38,388 nucleotides of DNA from an uncultured Rhizobiaceae group bacterium (GCA_905480295.1 CAJQPW010000063.1:1-38388); one strand, 5' to 3'; shown: positions 16,307-25,283, counted from the stretch's first letter. A program made the numbers and translations. Notes: a model not told the origin generated them from the letters alone.

Positions 16307-16812
16307 TGCCACCAGTCGGTTGTGGGATTTTCCACTTCGATTTCTGAAATGTCTATGGCCGTAAGGCCGTCCTGCACGGTCTGACCCTGTAGCATCAGTT
16401 CTGGCGCGATGGCCGCCAACGGCACCAGAACAAAAGCGCGCTCCGTTGCTCTGGGATGGGGAATCGTCAAACGCTGCTCGTTCTGTTCCACCCCCTGATA
16501 AGCAATAATATCAATATCGATCGTGCGCGGGCCCCAACGCACGGTCCGTTCCCGTTTGCCCAGACGCTCGGCCTCCTGGCAGGCCGACAATAAATCTTCC
16601 GGCGACAGACTGGTTGTGATCCGGGCACAGCAGTTCAAAAACCACGGCTGGTCCTCAAATCCCCAAGGAGGCGTCTTGTAAATCGCGGATACTGTTTCAA
16701 CGGTTATCTCCGCATTTCCATGCAGCCACCGTAATGCTTCGGCCATGGCTTGCTGCACATCACCAATATTGCCCCCCAATCCGAGCCAGGCATGACGTTG
16801 TGTGCGGCTCAT
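16303..16812 (-). CDS. folK: 2-Amino-4-hydroxy-6-hydroxymethyldihydropteridine pyrophosphokinase
   Basis: It transfers pyrophosphate from ATP to 6-hydroxymethyl-dihydropterin, the step before FolP. At 169 residues from the ATG at 16812 it has family size; the open frame upstream overlaps folB and is not needed. Motifs are LGLGGNIGD near the start (10-18), TPPWGFEDQPWFLN (47-60), and the metal-binding GPRTIDIDI with D99 and D101. The start overlaps the folB stop in an ATGA. It ends the nadE-folP-folB-folK string. Its TAG overlaps the stop of the convergent secreted-protein gene. Confidence 0.95.
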   Translation of the reverse strand: MSRTQRHAWLGLGGNIGDVQQAMAEALRWLHGNAEITVETVSAIYKTPPWGFEDQPWFLNCCARITTSLSPEDLLSACQEAERLGKRERTVRWGPRTIDIDIIAYQGVEQNEQRLTIPHPRATERAFVLVPLAAIAPELMLQGQTVQDGLTAIDISEIEVENPTTDWWH

Positions 16813-17189
16813 TCGGGATGACACACGGTAACTTCGACATGGTCCAGTATACCGGGCACGGGAGCGTTGGGTTTGCGCACTGTCACACGGGCGTGCAGGA
16901 TCTGATCGAACGCCTCGCACAGACCCTGTGCAATATCCAACGCCAGCGCCTCGATCAGATAGCGGTTGCGTTTCGTCACCAGCTTTTCGATCACGGCAAA
17001 TGCCTCGCCATAGTGAACAGTTCCCTCGATGCGATCGAGTTCCAGCGCCCCTTTCGGTTCCACCTTCAATGTTGCATCGACAAAGAAGCGTTGACCGAGC
17101 TTGGTCTCCTCTTCAAACACGCCATGATGGGCAAAAAACGCACAGTTTTTCAGCGTAATCTCATAGGTGTGTGTCTTTCGATCACTCAT
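16809..17189 (-). CDS. folB: Dihydroneopterin aldolase
   Basis: It cleaves dihydroneopterin to 6-hydroxymethyl-dihydropterin and glycolaldehyde. From the ATG at 17189 it has 126 residues; this start overlaps the folP stop (ATGAGTGA), while an upstream ATG at 17207 would overlap folP more deeply. Motifs are HHGVFEEE (21-28) with the substrate-binding Glu region, TVHYGEAFAVIE, RYLIEALALDIA and KPNAPVPG, whose K106 is the catalytic lysine. Coupled to folK by an ATGA overlap. Confidence 0.93.
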   Translation of the reverse strand: MSDRKTHTYEITLKNCAFFAHHGVFEEETKLGQRFFVDATLKVEPKGALELDRIEGTVHYGEAFAVIEKLVTKRNRYLIEALALDIAQGLCEAFDQILHARVTVRKPNAPVPGILDHVEVTVCHPE

Positions 17190-18069
17190 GGCTCTCATCC
17201 GGTTCAATCACAGCATCGGCAACAATCAGCGCGTCTCTGTTCACGTCTATATCATGGACCCGGAAAATTGCCGCGCCTTTCTGACGGGCGACAACGCTTG
17301 TCGCAGCCGTGGCTGCTCCCCGATCTTCTGCGTCCCGCCCGGTCAGCGCACCAAGAAAGCGTTTTCGTGACGTTCCGACAAGCAGCGGAAATCCAAGACC
17401 ATGCAGCAATTCCAACCGCTGCAGGATCGGAATATCGTGATCAATGGTCGGCGCAAACCCAAACCCGGGATCCAAAACGATCTGCTCAGGACGCACCCCT
17501 GCCCGCGTGGCAATTTTAACGGACCTTTCAAGAAAACGCATCGCATCTTCCAACAGATCATCCAGCACCGGCCGCTCGCGGCGCGTGTTCATGATGACCA
17601 GTCCGGCATTGGTGGACGCGGCAACTTCCGCCAGAGCGGGTTCGCGTTGGCATCCCCAGACATCGTTGATGATATGGGCACCGGCTGCGACAGCCATCGC
17701 AGCGGTTTCGGCACGGTACGTATCCACCGACAGCACAAACCCCTTTCGATCGGCGTCGGCATCTTCCTGACTGGAACCACTCAATGTCTCTATGACAGGG
17801 AGGATACGGCTTTGTTCAATTTGAGCGTCCACGGGTTGAGCATTGGGTTTGGTGGATTCACCGCCGATATCGATAATCGCAGCGCCTTTTGATGCCATCG
17901 AGCCGGCCCGCTGAACTGCCATGCTGAAATCGTCATGTTCGCCACCATCAGAAAATGAATCTGGGGTAACATTGAGTACCCCCATAATCACCGCCTGCGG
18001 CCCAAGTTGCAGCAATCGGCCATGGGCAAGGTGCCAATCCTGCACAGCAAAAGGTGACCGGCTCGGCAT
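17182..18069 (-). CDS. folP: Dihydropteroate synthase
   Basis: It joins p-aminobenzoate to 6-hydroxymethyl-dihydropterin pyrophosphate and is the sulfonamide target. I choose the ATG at 18067-18069 (295 residues), 10 bases after the nadE stop; the open frame extends 23 codons into nadE. Signatures are MGVLNVTPDSFSDGG (29-43) and IDIGGESTKP (66-75), then NDVWG, LDPGFGFAP and GTSRKRFLG. The order folP-folB-folK with overlaps shows one operon for consecutive pterin steps. Confidence 0.96.
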   Translation of the reverse strand: MPSRSPFAVQDWHLAHGRLLQLGPQAVIMGVLNVTPDSFSDGGEHDDFSMAVQRAGSMASKGAAIIDIGGESTKPNAQPVDAQIEQSRILPVIETLSGSSQEDADADRKGFVLSVDTYRAETAAMAVAAGAHIINDVWGCQREPALAEVAASTNAGLVIMNTRRERPVLDDLLEDAMRFLERSVKIATRAGVRPEQIVLDPGFGFAPTIDHDIPILQRLELLHGLGFPLLVGTSRKRFLGALTGRDAEDRGAATAATSVVARQKGAAIFRVHDIDVNRDALIVADAVIEPDESHE

Positions 18070-18079
18070 TGGCAAAATC

Positions 18080-19762
18080 CTATTTGCGGTCGCGAAACCG
18101 ATTGGTGATCGGGTAACGTCGCTCCCGACCGAAGGCACGGCGGGTTATCTTGACCCCGGGTGCCGCCTGACGTCGCTTATACTCCGCGATATACAACAGA
18201 TGCTCCATCCGCTCGACGGTTTCCCGCTCAAAGCCGTTTTCATCAACGATCTGATCAACGGATTTTTCATCTTCGACCAGGCTCTCCAGGATCTTGTCCA
18301 GTACAGGGTATTCCGGAAGGGAATCCTGATCGGTCTGTCCCTCACGCAACTCTGCGGTTGGCGCCTTGTCGATAATGTTCTGCGGAATCACAAGGCCACC
18401 CGGGCCGAGACAATCAGGTGGCATATGTTTATTGCGCCAGTCAGACAGGGCATAAACCTGCATCTTGTAGAGATCTTTAATCGGGTTAAAGCCACCATTC
18501 ATATCGCCGTACAAAGTGGCGTATCCGACCGACATTTCTGATTTGTTGCCGGTGGTAACGACCATGGATCCAAATTTGTTGGAGATCCCCATCAGGATGA
18601 CCCCGCGTGCGCGGCTCTGCAGGTTTTCCTCGGTGATACCTTCATCGGTGTCAGCAAACGTATCTGACAAGGCGGACAGAAAGCCCTCCACCGGTTCAAA
18701 TATCGGCACGGTTTCATACCGAACGCCCAGGTTGTCAGCACAATCCTGGGCATCTTTCAGGGATTCATCAGAGGTATAGTGATAGGGCAACATCACACAG
18801 CGCACCCGTTCTTCACCCAGCGCATCAACGCTCATGGCTGCAACAATGGCGGAATCAATGCCGCCAGACAGGCCAAGCACAACGTTTTTAAAGCCATTCT
18901 TGTTGACGTAGTCGCGCAGGCCAAGCACACAAGCGCGCCAGTCGCATTCCTGAATGTCGGCCAGCTTGGCCCGAACACCGGTATCGCAGGCCCAGTTATC
19001 CTCTTTATCGCGCCGCCAGATTGTGGTCACCACGCTCGCTTCAAACTGGTTCATCTGGACCGGAATGGTGTTGTCGCTGTTGACGACGAAGGACCCACCG
19101 TCAAACACCAGTTCATCCTGACCGCCCAATTGATTGGCATAGAGGATGGGCAGTCCCGACTCGATCACCTGCTTGATTACAACCTGATGGCGAACATCCA
19201 TCTTGTCCCGGTAGTAGGGAGACCCGTTGGGTACCAGCAGAATTTCCGCTCCGCTCTCCGCCAGTGTCTCACAGACATCCAGCTCTCCCCATATATCCTC
19301 ACAGATCGGTATGCCCAGCCGAACCCCTCGGAAGTTAACGGGGCCAGGCATCGGTCCAACATCGAATACGCGCTTTTCGTCAAACACGCCGTAATTCGGC
19401 AGATCAACCTTGTGTCGCAGAGTGGCAATCTTGCCACCATCCATGACGGCAACGGAGTTATGCAATCCCGACGTCTCATCGCGCCAGGGAACACCGATAA
19501 TAACTCCGGGTCCGCCATCATTGGTTTCTGCGGCGAGTGTTTCTGCAGCCTGTCGACATTTGTCGATAAATGCCGGTTTCAACACCAGGTCTTCGGGCGA
19601 ATATCCCGACAAGAACAATTCGGTAAACAATACGAGCTCAGCACCCTGACGGGCGGCATCGGCGCGCGCCTGGCGTGCCAGTTCCAGGTTGCCGGCAATG
19701 TCACCTACGGTGGGGTTGAGTTGCGCAACAGCAATGCGCAGCGTGTCGGGAGTATTGGTCAT
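18080..19762 (-). CDS. nadE: Glutamine-dependent NAD+ synthetase
   Basis: It amidates nicotinic acid adenine dinucleotide to NAD+ using ammonia from glutamine. The 560 residues hold two domains. An N-terminal nitrilase-type glutaminase (about 8-260) has the triad E48 (FTELFLSGY), K118 (HKVDLPNYG) and C154 (PICEDIWG). A C-terminal synthetase domain has the pyrophosphate loop LGLSGGIDSA (296-305). The later TGNKSEMSVGYATLYGD is also characteristic. The ATG at 19762 gives the normal N-terminus. It heads a leftward string with the fol genes; a functional link to folate is not obvious. Confidence 0.97.
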   Translation of the reverse strand: MTNTPDTLRIAVAQLNPTVGDIAGNLELARQARADAARQGAELVLFTELFLSGYSPEDLVLKPAFIDKCRQAAETLAAETNDGGPGVIIGVPWRDETSGLHNSVAVMDGGKIATLRHKVDLPNYGVFDEKRVFDVGPMPGPVNFRGVRLGIPICEDIWGELDVCETLAESGAEILLVPNGSPYYRDKMDVRHQVVIKQVIESGLPILYANQLGGQDELVFDGGSFVVNSDNTIPVQMNQFEASVVTTIWRRDKEDNWACDTGVRAKLADIQECDWRACVLGLRDYVNKNGFKNVVLGLSGGIDSAIVAAMSVDALGEERVRCVMLPYHYTSDESLKDAQDCADNLGVRYETVPIFEPVEGFLSALSDTFADTDEGITEENLQSRARGVILMGISNKFGSMVVTTGNKSEMSVGYATLYGDMNGGFNPIKDLYKMQVYALSDWRNKHMPPDCLGPGGLVIPQNIIDKAPTAELREGQTDQDSLPEYPVLDKILESLVEDEKSVDQIVDENGFERETVERMEHLLYIAEYKRRQAAPGVKITRRAFGRERRYPITNRFRDRK

Positions 19763-19812
19763 ATCCGCTATGTAAGCTGCATCAGTGGTACGGGCAATGT
19801 GTCATTTTGCAA

Positions 19813-20619
19813 TTATGAAAACGCATAGGCATCCATCGCCAATATGCCAAATTCTGTGCTGTCGTGAATGCGGTGCGTACGCCGCCCGTTCCCCGCCTTT
19901 TTGGTAGCGGCAGCACCAGCTGCAACAAACAGGGGCGATATGTGATCTTCTTCTGGATGGTTTTTCACCGCATGGGGGGCGAGTTCACGATAGGCGAGCA
20001 ACCGCTCGACATCTCCGCTGATCAGCGCTTCGTTGATCCAATCAGCAAAACTGACAACCCAGTCCTGACTTTCCGAGTCCCGGGCCGGAATACCCCCTTT
20101 GAACATAAACGCGAGGTTGTGGGTCATCGATCCGCTACCAATGATCAAGATGTTAGATTCGGTCAGAGGTTGCAGCGCCTGCCCGATCTCAAAATGCCAA
20201 CGCGCATCCTTATCGGGCTGGATCGACAACTGCACCACTGGCACATCGGCCGATGGCAGCATCAGCTTCAACGGGACCCAGGCACCGTGGTCAAAGCCGC
20301 GTTTCTCATCGATCTCCACCGGAATTGACGCGATATCAAGAGCCTTGACCACCGCGCCCGCAAGGGTTGGTGAGCCGGGAGCCGGATAAATCACCTGCTG
20401 CAATTCTTCGCCAAATCCACGAAAATCATAGATCATTTCCGGAGCCGGGTTCGATACGACGGTTGGAACCGTCGTTTCGTGGTGAGCCGACACCATTACA
20501 ATGCCATCGGGCTTTACGAGTTTTTGACCATAGTCGACCAGAAATTGCGAAGCCTCTGTGCCTGCCGTTAAGAGATCCGGTGCACCGTGGGAAATAAACA
20601 GACTTGTGGGTGAATACAT
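19813..20619 (-). CDS. DODA-type extradiol ring-opening dioxygenase (YgiD family)
   Basis: A 268-residue member of the LigB/DODA superfamily, whose members open catechol-type rings; E. coli YgiD acts on DOPA in vitro. Probable metal ligands are H11 (FISHGAPD), H46 (VSAHHET), H167 (GSMTHNL) and H221 or H226 (NHPEEDH); H111 in FDHGAW is also conserved. The ATG at 20617-20619 has AGGAG 7 bases upstream, so I prefer it to an earlier in-frame start. It lies 50 bp upstream of nadE. The physiological substrate is unknown. Confidence 0.85.
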   Translation of the reverse strand: MYSPTSLFISHGAPDLLTAGTEASQFLVDYGQKLVKPDGIVMVSAHHETTVPTVVSNPAPEMIYDFRGFGEELQQVIYPAPGSPTLAGAVVKALDIASIPVEIDEKRGFDHGAWVPLKLMLPSADVPVVQLSIQPDKDARWHFEIGQALQPLTESNILIIGSGSMTHNLAFMFKGGIPARDSESQDWVVSFADWINEALISGDVERLLAYRELAPHAVKNHPEEDHISPLFVAAGAAATKKAGNGRRTHRIHDSTEFGILAMDAYAFS

Positions 20620-20692
20620 GAAAATTCTCCTGAACCCGATAATTGGAGACAGGCAGCGTAATTTCAACCCGGATTTTTGTGTTCAGGCCTGA

Positions 20693-21094
20693 TCAGTCGC
20701 TTTTGGCATGCAGCGGCAGCCCGTCATCAAGCGAATAATAGTCGCCCTTGTCAGCCACGAATATATGACGGTCGAGTTTAATTCCGCCGGCATCACCATC
20801 CAACGATCCGGCCAGAATGGAGGTTTGACCGCTGCCATGTCTTTTCCAGAACAGGGCAGATCCGCACGTTCCGCAGAAGCCGCGTCCGGCATCATCTGAA
20901 GCCGCATACCATTTTAGACTGCCATTGTCCGATATCGCCAGATCTGAATCATCAGCGCTGGTTGCAGCGTAAAAGTGACCCGATTGTTTGCGGCATTGGC
21001 TGCAATGACAGGCGATGACTTCTCGCAACGGGCCAGTGACGGTGTAGGAAACACCGCCACAATTGCAGGAACCCGTTACCTTTGGATCTGCCAT
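20693..21094 (-). CDS. GFA/CENP-V-fold zinc protein
   Basis: A 133-residue protein of the GFA family, named for glutathione-dependent formaldehyde-activating enzyme. Zinc-binding cysteines occur in the expected spacing: C10 and C12 (SCNCGG), C29, C31 and C34 (CHCSQC), and C74 and C77 (FCGTCGSALFW). Many family members have no proven activity, so an enzymatic role with formaldehyde is only a possibility. It lies 7 bp downstream of the DAHP synthase gene and is probably co-transcribed. Confidence 0.85.
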   Translation of the reverse strand: MADPKVTGSCNCGGVSYTVTGPLREVIACHCSQCRKQSGHFYAATSADDSDLAISDNGSLKWYAASDDAGRGFCGTCGSALFWKRHGSGQTSILAGSLDGDAGGIKLDRHIFVADKGDYYSLDDGLPLHAKSD

Positions 21095-21101
21095 CGCCGT
21101 C

Positions 21102-22478
21102 TTATGCCGCCTGTTCTTTGTCCAATTCGCCGTTCTTCTTGCGCTTCAGTCGATCTGCAATCAGAAACGCCAGTTCAAGCGACTGGTCGGCATTGAGACG
21201 CGGATCGCAATGGGTGTGATAACGAGAACCGAGGTCATCATCGGTCACCGCCCGCGCACCGCCGGTGCATTCGGTCACATCTTTGCCGGTCATTTCAACA
21301 TGAACACCACCAGCAATTGTTCCTTCAGCGTCATGCACATCGAAAAAGCGATTAACCTCTCCCATGACCCGGTCAAAAGGCCGGGTTTTGTAGCCAGCAG
21401 CCGAAATCGTGTTCCCATGCATGGGATCGCAGGACCAGATCACATTTTTGCCTTCCCGCTCGACCGCGCGCACCAGTTCCGGCAGATGGTCTTCGACTTT
21501 ATCGTGACCAAAACGGGCGATGAGAGTTAGTCGACCCGGCTCGTTTTCAGGCGAAAGAATGTCGATCAGTTCCAACAGGCCATCTGGCGTGGTTGTGGGG
21601 CCGCATTTCAATCCGAGAGGATTTTTCACACCACGGCAATATTCCACGTGACCGTGATCAGGCTGACGGGTCCGGTCACCAATCCAGATCATATGGCCTG
21701 ATGTGGCATAGGGATCACCCGTGATTGAATCTTCCCGTGTCAATGCTTCTTCGTAACCAAGCAGCAAAGCTTCATGGCTGGTATAGAATTCAGTTTCCCG
21801 CAATTTCGGATTGTTTTCCGGGTCCATGCCGATGGCACGCATGAATTCCAGCGTTTCCGTAATGCGCGATGCCAATTCTTCGTATTTCTCGGCCTGGGGA
21901 GAATTTTTGATGAAATCCAGAGTCCATTCATGCACGTGATTGAGATTGGCATAGCCACCCTGCGCAAAGGCCCGGATCAGATTAAGTGTAGCCGCAGACT
22001 GGCGGTAAGCCATGATCTGCCTTTCAGGGTCGGGAATACGGGCGGCTTCGGTGAATTCGATTCCGTTAACGACATCCCCCCGGTAGGAAGGCAGGCTCGC
22101 CTCCCCCTGGGTTTCCATGTCCGATGAGCGTGGCTTTGCAAACTGGCCAGCGATACGACCCACTTTCACAACCGGCTTTGACGCACCGAAAGTAAGAACC
22201 ACTGCCATCTGCAGGAACACGCGGAAGAAGTCACGAATATTGTCAGCGCCGTGCTCAGCGAAACTCTCAGCACAATCTCCGCCCTGCATCAGAAAAGCTT
22301 CGCCTCTACAGACGCGAGCGAGATTATCTTTTAGCGCGCGGGCCTCACCTGCAAATACCAGCGGGGGAAAGGATGCCAAACGTGCTTCGGTGGCCTGCAA
22401 CAGGTCCTGATCGGGATAATTAGGCATCTGCAATGCCGGTTTAGAACGCCAAGAATTGGGGGCCCATTGTGCAGCCAT
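21102..22478 (-). CDS. aroG: 3-Deoxy-D-arabino-heptulosonate 7-phosphate synthase, class II
   Basis: It condenses phosphoenolpyruvate with erythrose 4-phosphate, the first step of the shikimate pathway. At 458 residues it is a class II (plant-like) enzyme. Features are QGGDCAESF (66-73, metal-ligand C69), [13 protein letters not shown] (PEP-binding), the stretch [14 protein letters not shown], and SCDPMHGNT near the C-terminus. I start at the ATG at 22476-22478, which has GAGGAG about 9 bases upstream and yields the family N-terminus. The frame stays open to an ATG at 22568, which would add 30 residues. That upstream stretch contains an inverted repeat covering the ribosome binding site. Confidence 0.95.
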   Translation of the reverse strand: MAAQWAPNSWRSKPALQMPNYPDQDLLQATEARLASFPPLVFAGEARALKDNLARVCRGEAFLMQGGDCAESFAEHGADNIRDFFRVFLQMAVVLTFGASKPVVKVGRIAGQFAKPRSSDMETQGEASLPSYRGDVVNGIEFTEAARIPDPERQIMAYRQSAATLNLIRAFAQGGYANLNHVHEWTLDFIKNSPQAEKYEELASRITETLEFMRAIGMDPENNPKLRETEFYTSHEALLLGYEEALTREDSITGDPYATSGHMIWIGDRTRQPDHGHVEYCRGVKNPLGLKCGPTTTPDGLLELIDILSPENEPGRLTLIARFGHDKVEDHLPELVRAVEREGKNVIWSCDPMHGNTISAAGYKTRPFDRVMGEVNRFFDVHDAEGTIAGGVHVEMTGKDVTECTGGARAVTDDDLGSRYHTHCDPRLNADQSLELAFLIADRLKRKKNGELDKEQAA

Positions 22479-22488
22479 GTTACTTACT

Positions 22489-22544
22489 CCTCGGGCCGAA
22501 ACGCGACCCTGCTCAATTTGCTGGACGTCATAGGCTGCCCGAGG
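22489..22544 (-). promoter_or_regulatory. Inverted repeat covering the aroG ribosome binding site
   Basis: CCTCGGGC (22489-22496) and GCCCGAGG (22537-22544) are perfect 8-bp complements 40 bases apart. In the leftward message the upstream arm can pair with GCCCGAGG, which contains the GAGG of the aroG Shine-Dalgarno sequence (GAGGAG). The pairing is seen; an effect on translation is inferred, and the repeat could be a by-product of coding if the longer reading frame is real. Confidence 0.4.
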
Positions 22545-22589
22545 TGAACTGGCAAGGAAAACCGTCATTCCCCAGCGCCAATTTTCCCC

Positions 22590-23261
22590 TTAAGGCAAAT
22601 GCGGCACATGCGGCACATGACGGGCAAACAGATCAACCTCCGCCTGTTGAACGGTGATGGATCGGGGATAAATCGGTTCGTGCCGGTCTTCGAGGATGCC
22701 GCAATCAAAATTTTCGGTCGTATCGATAAAACGACGAATGCCATCTTCACCAAAATGGCCGTGATATCCCCGCATCACCACATCAAGATAAGAACGCAAT
22801 ATCCGTGCCTGTGGCCCGGCAGCGGGTTGTCGGGCCGCATAGAGAAACAAGCCATCTTCCTGCAAATCGCCACCATTCCTGCCATCGCTATTGCTGCCGT
22901 TAACATTGCCGCCGTTGCCGTTGCCGCTGGCATGCAGAGGATTATCATCAAGGAATTCGAGCTGCTCAGGTTGAATGGGCAGACGATCATAGAGCACTTC
23001 CCGTTCGTCCAGTGATGGCAGGCTGCTGCGGTGATCGACAATAATCATGCCGTCGATGATGGTATCGGGACAGGGCTCAACCGACAAAAAGGCCAGTCCT
23101 TCGATAGGCGCAAATCCGTTGACGTTTTTGGGCCGTGACAACCATCTCCGCTTCCAGCCGGTCAGGCGCGCGCGATGGGCCGACAGATAGGGCGTTTTCA
23201 GGGTCTCAAGATTGACCAGGGACCCATAGCCGAAATAGGCGATCTTTGCGGATTGTTCCAT
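22590..23261 (-). CDS. Gamma-glutamylcyclotransferase-like protein with Asn/Gly-rich insert
   Basis: 223 residues. The N-terminal YFGYGSLVNLET (9-20) is the substrate-binding loop of the GGCT fold, and acidic residues in SLDEREVLY (83-91; E86, E88) are candidates for the catalytic acid. Family members release 5-oxoproline from gamma-glutamyl compounds, but the exact substrate here is unknown. Residues about 111-131 form a low-complexity Asn/Gly/Ser insert, encoded by repeated GCCGTT-like triplets on the plus strand (about 22868-22932); it splits the fold at a surface loop. The gene lies between aroG and scpB, where many relatives have tatA after scpB. Confidence 0.72.
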   Translation of the reverse strand: MEQSAKIAYFGYGSLVNLETLKTPYLSAHRARLTGWKRRWLSRPKNVNGFAPIEGLAFLSVEPCPDTIIDGMIIVDHRSSLPSLDEREVLYDRLPIQPEQLEFLDDNPLHASGNGNGGNVNGSNSDGRNGGDLQEDGLFLYAARQPAAGPQARILRSYLDVVMRGYHGHFGEDGIRRFIDTTENFDCGILEDRHEPIYPRSITVQQAEVDLFARHVPHVPHLP

Positions 23262-23362
23262 CTCACCGGCTTATCGTGATGCGGCGCTTTTGCCAATCGT
23301 GTTGTGATGCATCCCCGCAACCGGACAAATACCCAGTCCCGCCCAACGCTATGGCCGTTGCG

Positions 23363-24088
23363 CTATTCGTCGCCTGCGCCGCCCGGCGTCAGCAGGCCCA
23401 GTTCCTCGACGTCGTCCAGCGTGAAGGGATCTTCATCATCCTGCAGGTCGTCATCGTCGTTCGGCATGGGTACCGCAAAGTTTGCCGGAACCTGACTTTG
23501 CAACAGACCGGCACCTTTCAGTTCATCCAAGCCCGGCAAATCACGCACCTGCTCCAGGCCAAAGTGATCAAGGAAGTCAGGCGTGGTTCCATAAGTAACC
23601 GGACGACCAGGGGTCTTGCGACGACCGCGCATCCGCACCCATGCCGTCTCCATCAAGACATCGAGCGTTCCCTTGGATGTAACAACGCCGCGGATTTCTT
23701 CAATTTCAGCTCTCGTTACCGGCTGATGATAGGCAATGATCGCCATCACTTCCAGCGCAGCTTTGGACAGACGCCGGGTTTCAACCGCCTCTTTCTGCAA
23801 CAGGAACGCCAGATCATCGGCCGTGCGAAATGCCCATGCGTCCCCAACACGCACCAGATTCACACCGCGATTGGCATAGGCCATCTGCACGTCGGCCAGC
23901 AATTCACCAATATCTGTGCCTTCCGGCAAGCGGGCGGCAATTGCTTTTTCAGCAACCGGCTCACGCGAGGCAAAGATCATCGCTTCCACGATGCGAACCA
24001 TGCGCAATGTTTCGGTCGCAGGGCCGCTATCCGCGCCTTCCAACAGGTGGGGAAACGGTAACACATTGGCTTCGACGGCGTTCGACAT
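23363..24088 (-). CDS. scpB: Segregation and condensation protein B
   Basis: A 241-residue ScpB, the winged-helix kleisin partner in the bacterial SMC condensin. Typical stretches are RIVEAMIFASREPVAEKAIA (29-48), RRLSKAALEVMAIIAYHQPV, TRAEIEEIRGV and GRPVTYGTTPDFLDHFGL. The C-terminal tail is acidic (PNDDDDLQDDEDPF). It lies 6 bp after scpA and must share its message. Confidence 0.95.
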   Translation of the reverse strand: MSNAVEANVLPFPHLLEGADSGPATETLRMVRIVEAMIFASREPVAEKAIAARLPEGTDIGELLADVQMAYANRGVNLVRVGDAWAFRTADDLAFLLQKEAVETRRLSKAALEVMAIIAYHQPVTRAEIEEIRGVVTSKGTLDVLMETAWVRMRGRRKTPGRPVTYGTTPDFLDHFGLEQVRDLPGLDELKGAGLLQSQVPANFAVPMPNDDDDLQDDEDPFTLDDVEELGLLTPGGAGDE

Positions 24089-24094
24089 GAGGGA

Positions 24095-24931
24095 CTATCC
24101 TTGAGCTGCGGGTACCGGGTTTTGATTGATCTGACGCATATAAAGTGGCGCGAATGAGTCTGATTGACGAATTTCCAGGGCCCCCTCACGCACCAGTTCC
24201 AGACTGGCTGCAAAAGAACTGGCGATCACCCCGGGACGTTCTTCCGGATCAACCATGTATTCGGCCAGAAACACGTCGAGGGGGGTCCAGTCTGACAATT
24301 TTCCCATTAACCGGGTCAGGATCTCGCGCGCATCGCTGAGCGACCAGACTTCTCGTCTGGCAATGGTGACGCTGCTGACCGACTGGCGCTGACGTTGCGA
24401 TGCATAGGCTGTGAGCAGGTCAAACAGATTGGCGGAAAAGTGCTGCTTCCTGTCGATCACCACCGGTTCCGGATCGCCCCGGGAAAACACGTCACGTCCG
24501 AGCCGGTTGCGATTCATCAAATGAACCGCAGCTTCACGCATGGCTTCCAGCCGTTGCAATCGAAATGCGAGTTGATTGGCTAGCTCTTCACCAGAAGGCT
24601 CCGGATCCCCTTCCGGTGCAGGCAATAACAGACGCGACTTAAGGTAGGCCAGCCACGCTGCCATCACCAGATAATCGGCGGCCAATTCCAGACGCAACTT
24701 CCGTGCCTGTTCGACAAACTTCAGATATTGCATGGCCAGTGCTAGGATCGAAATCTTCGACAGATCGACCTTCTGGGTTCGGGCCATAGCCAAAAGAAGG
24801 TCCAGCGGACCTTCAAATCCATCCACATCCACGGTGAAGTCCGGGTCGCTCAACGTGCGGTCGACCGGCGTCGGGCTTTCCCAGAGGTCGCCAGTTTCTT
24901 GGTCAGCAGATGGGTTGGTCGGATTGTTCAC
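24095..24931 (-). CDS. scpA: Segregation and condensation protein A (kleisin)
   Basis: A 278-residue kleisin that bridges SMC heads during chromosome compaction. The N-terminal domain reads VDGFEGPLDLLLAMARTQKV and is followed by DLSKISILALAMQYLKFV. The middle contains WLAYLKSRLLLPAPEG, and the C-terminal winged helix ends near EGALEIRQSDSFAPLYMR. The start is GTG at 24931, the only usable start before an in-frame stop 5 codons upstream, and no clear ribosome binding site precedes it. It is followed by scpB and preceded by a 352-bp gap without a convincing gene. Confidence 0.93.
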   Translation of the reverse strand: MNNPTNPSADQETGDLWESPTPVDRTLSDPDFTVDVDGFEGPLDLLLAMARTQKVDLSKISILALAMQYLKFVEQARKLRLELAADYLVMAAWLAYLKSRLLLPAPEGDPEPSGEELANQLAFRLQRLEAMREAAVHLMNRNRLGRDVFSRGDPEPVVIDRKQHFSANLFDLLTAYASQRQRQSVSSVTIARREVWSLSDAREILTRLMGKLSDWTPLDVFLAEYMVDPEERPGVIASSFAASLELVREGALEIRQSDSFAPLYMRQINQNPVPAAQG

Positions 24932-25283
24932 AGTCGGCAGGGTCTACTCGGTTTTCCTTACCCGCCTACTCTACACGCTGTCCTGTCACAGCACCAAAGA
25001 TTGCCTTGTAAATTTTAATGAATCCCCAGAAACAATGCGAAATTTGCTGCAGAAACCATCCAATCGACCAAGATTGCTTTAGCTTCGGAAACCTTTTTAA
25101 CACAAGGCCGTAGCGGGATTGCTCAGATGCAATCAGCAGCAGCGCCTGTTTGTCGAGAAAGCGTCGCAAAATGGATGTTCGCAAGGGGATATAGACGATG
25201 TCGGACGGGCCAGGAGGCCCGACCTGCCTTCAGGTGATTCTTTTTACCACCTGGAGGACCATGCAGAATATTGCAGTTCACCC
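24932..25283. other. 352-bp gene-free region between SPOR-protein gene and scpA
   Basis: The only gap over 300 bp. I find no recognisable product. A 72-codon minus-strand frame (24966-25184) has no family features or ribosome binding site and I do not call it. The right part has clustered inverted repeats: CGGGCC/GGCCCG with a 4-base loop (25206-25221), ACCTG/CAGGT with a 4-base loop (25222-25235), and CAGGTG/CACCTG with an 11-base loop (25231-25253). The last two share bases and exclude each other. In many relatives nagZ sits here. Confidence 0.6.

Noticed and set aside
18779..19828. Long open frame on the plus strand (349 codons)
   Set aside because: It is wholly antisense to nadE, whose catalytic triad and P-loop are intact, and its translation shows no family features.
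24966..25184. 72-codon minus-strand frame in the gene-free gap
   Set aside because: No recognisable motif, no ribosome binding site and no neighbour logic; kept only as a note in the gap entry.
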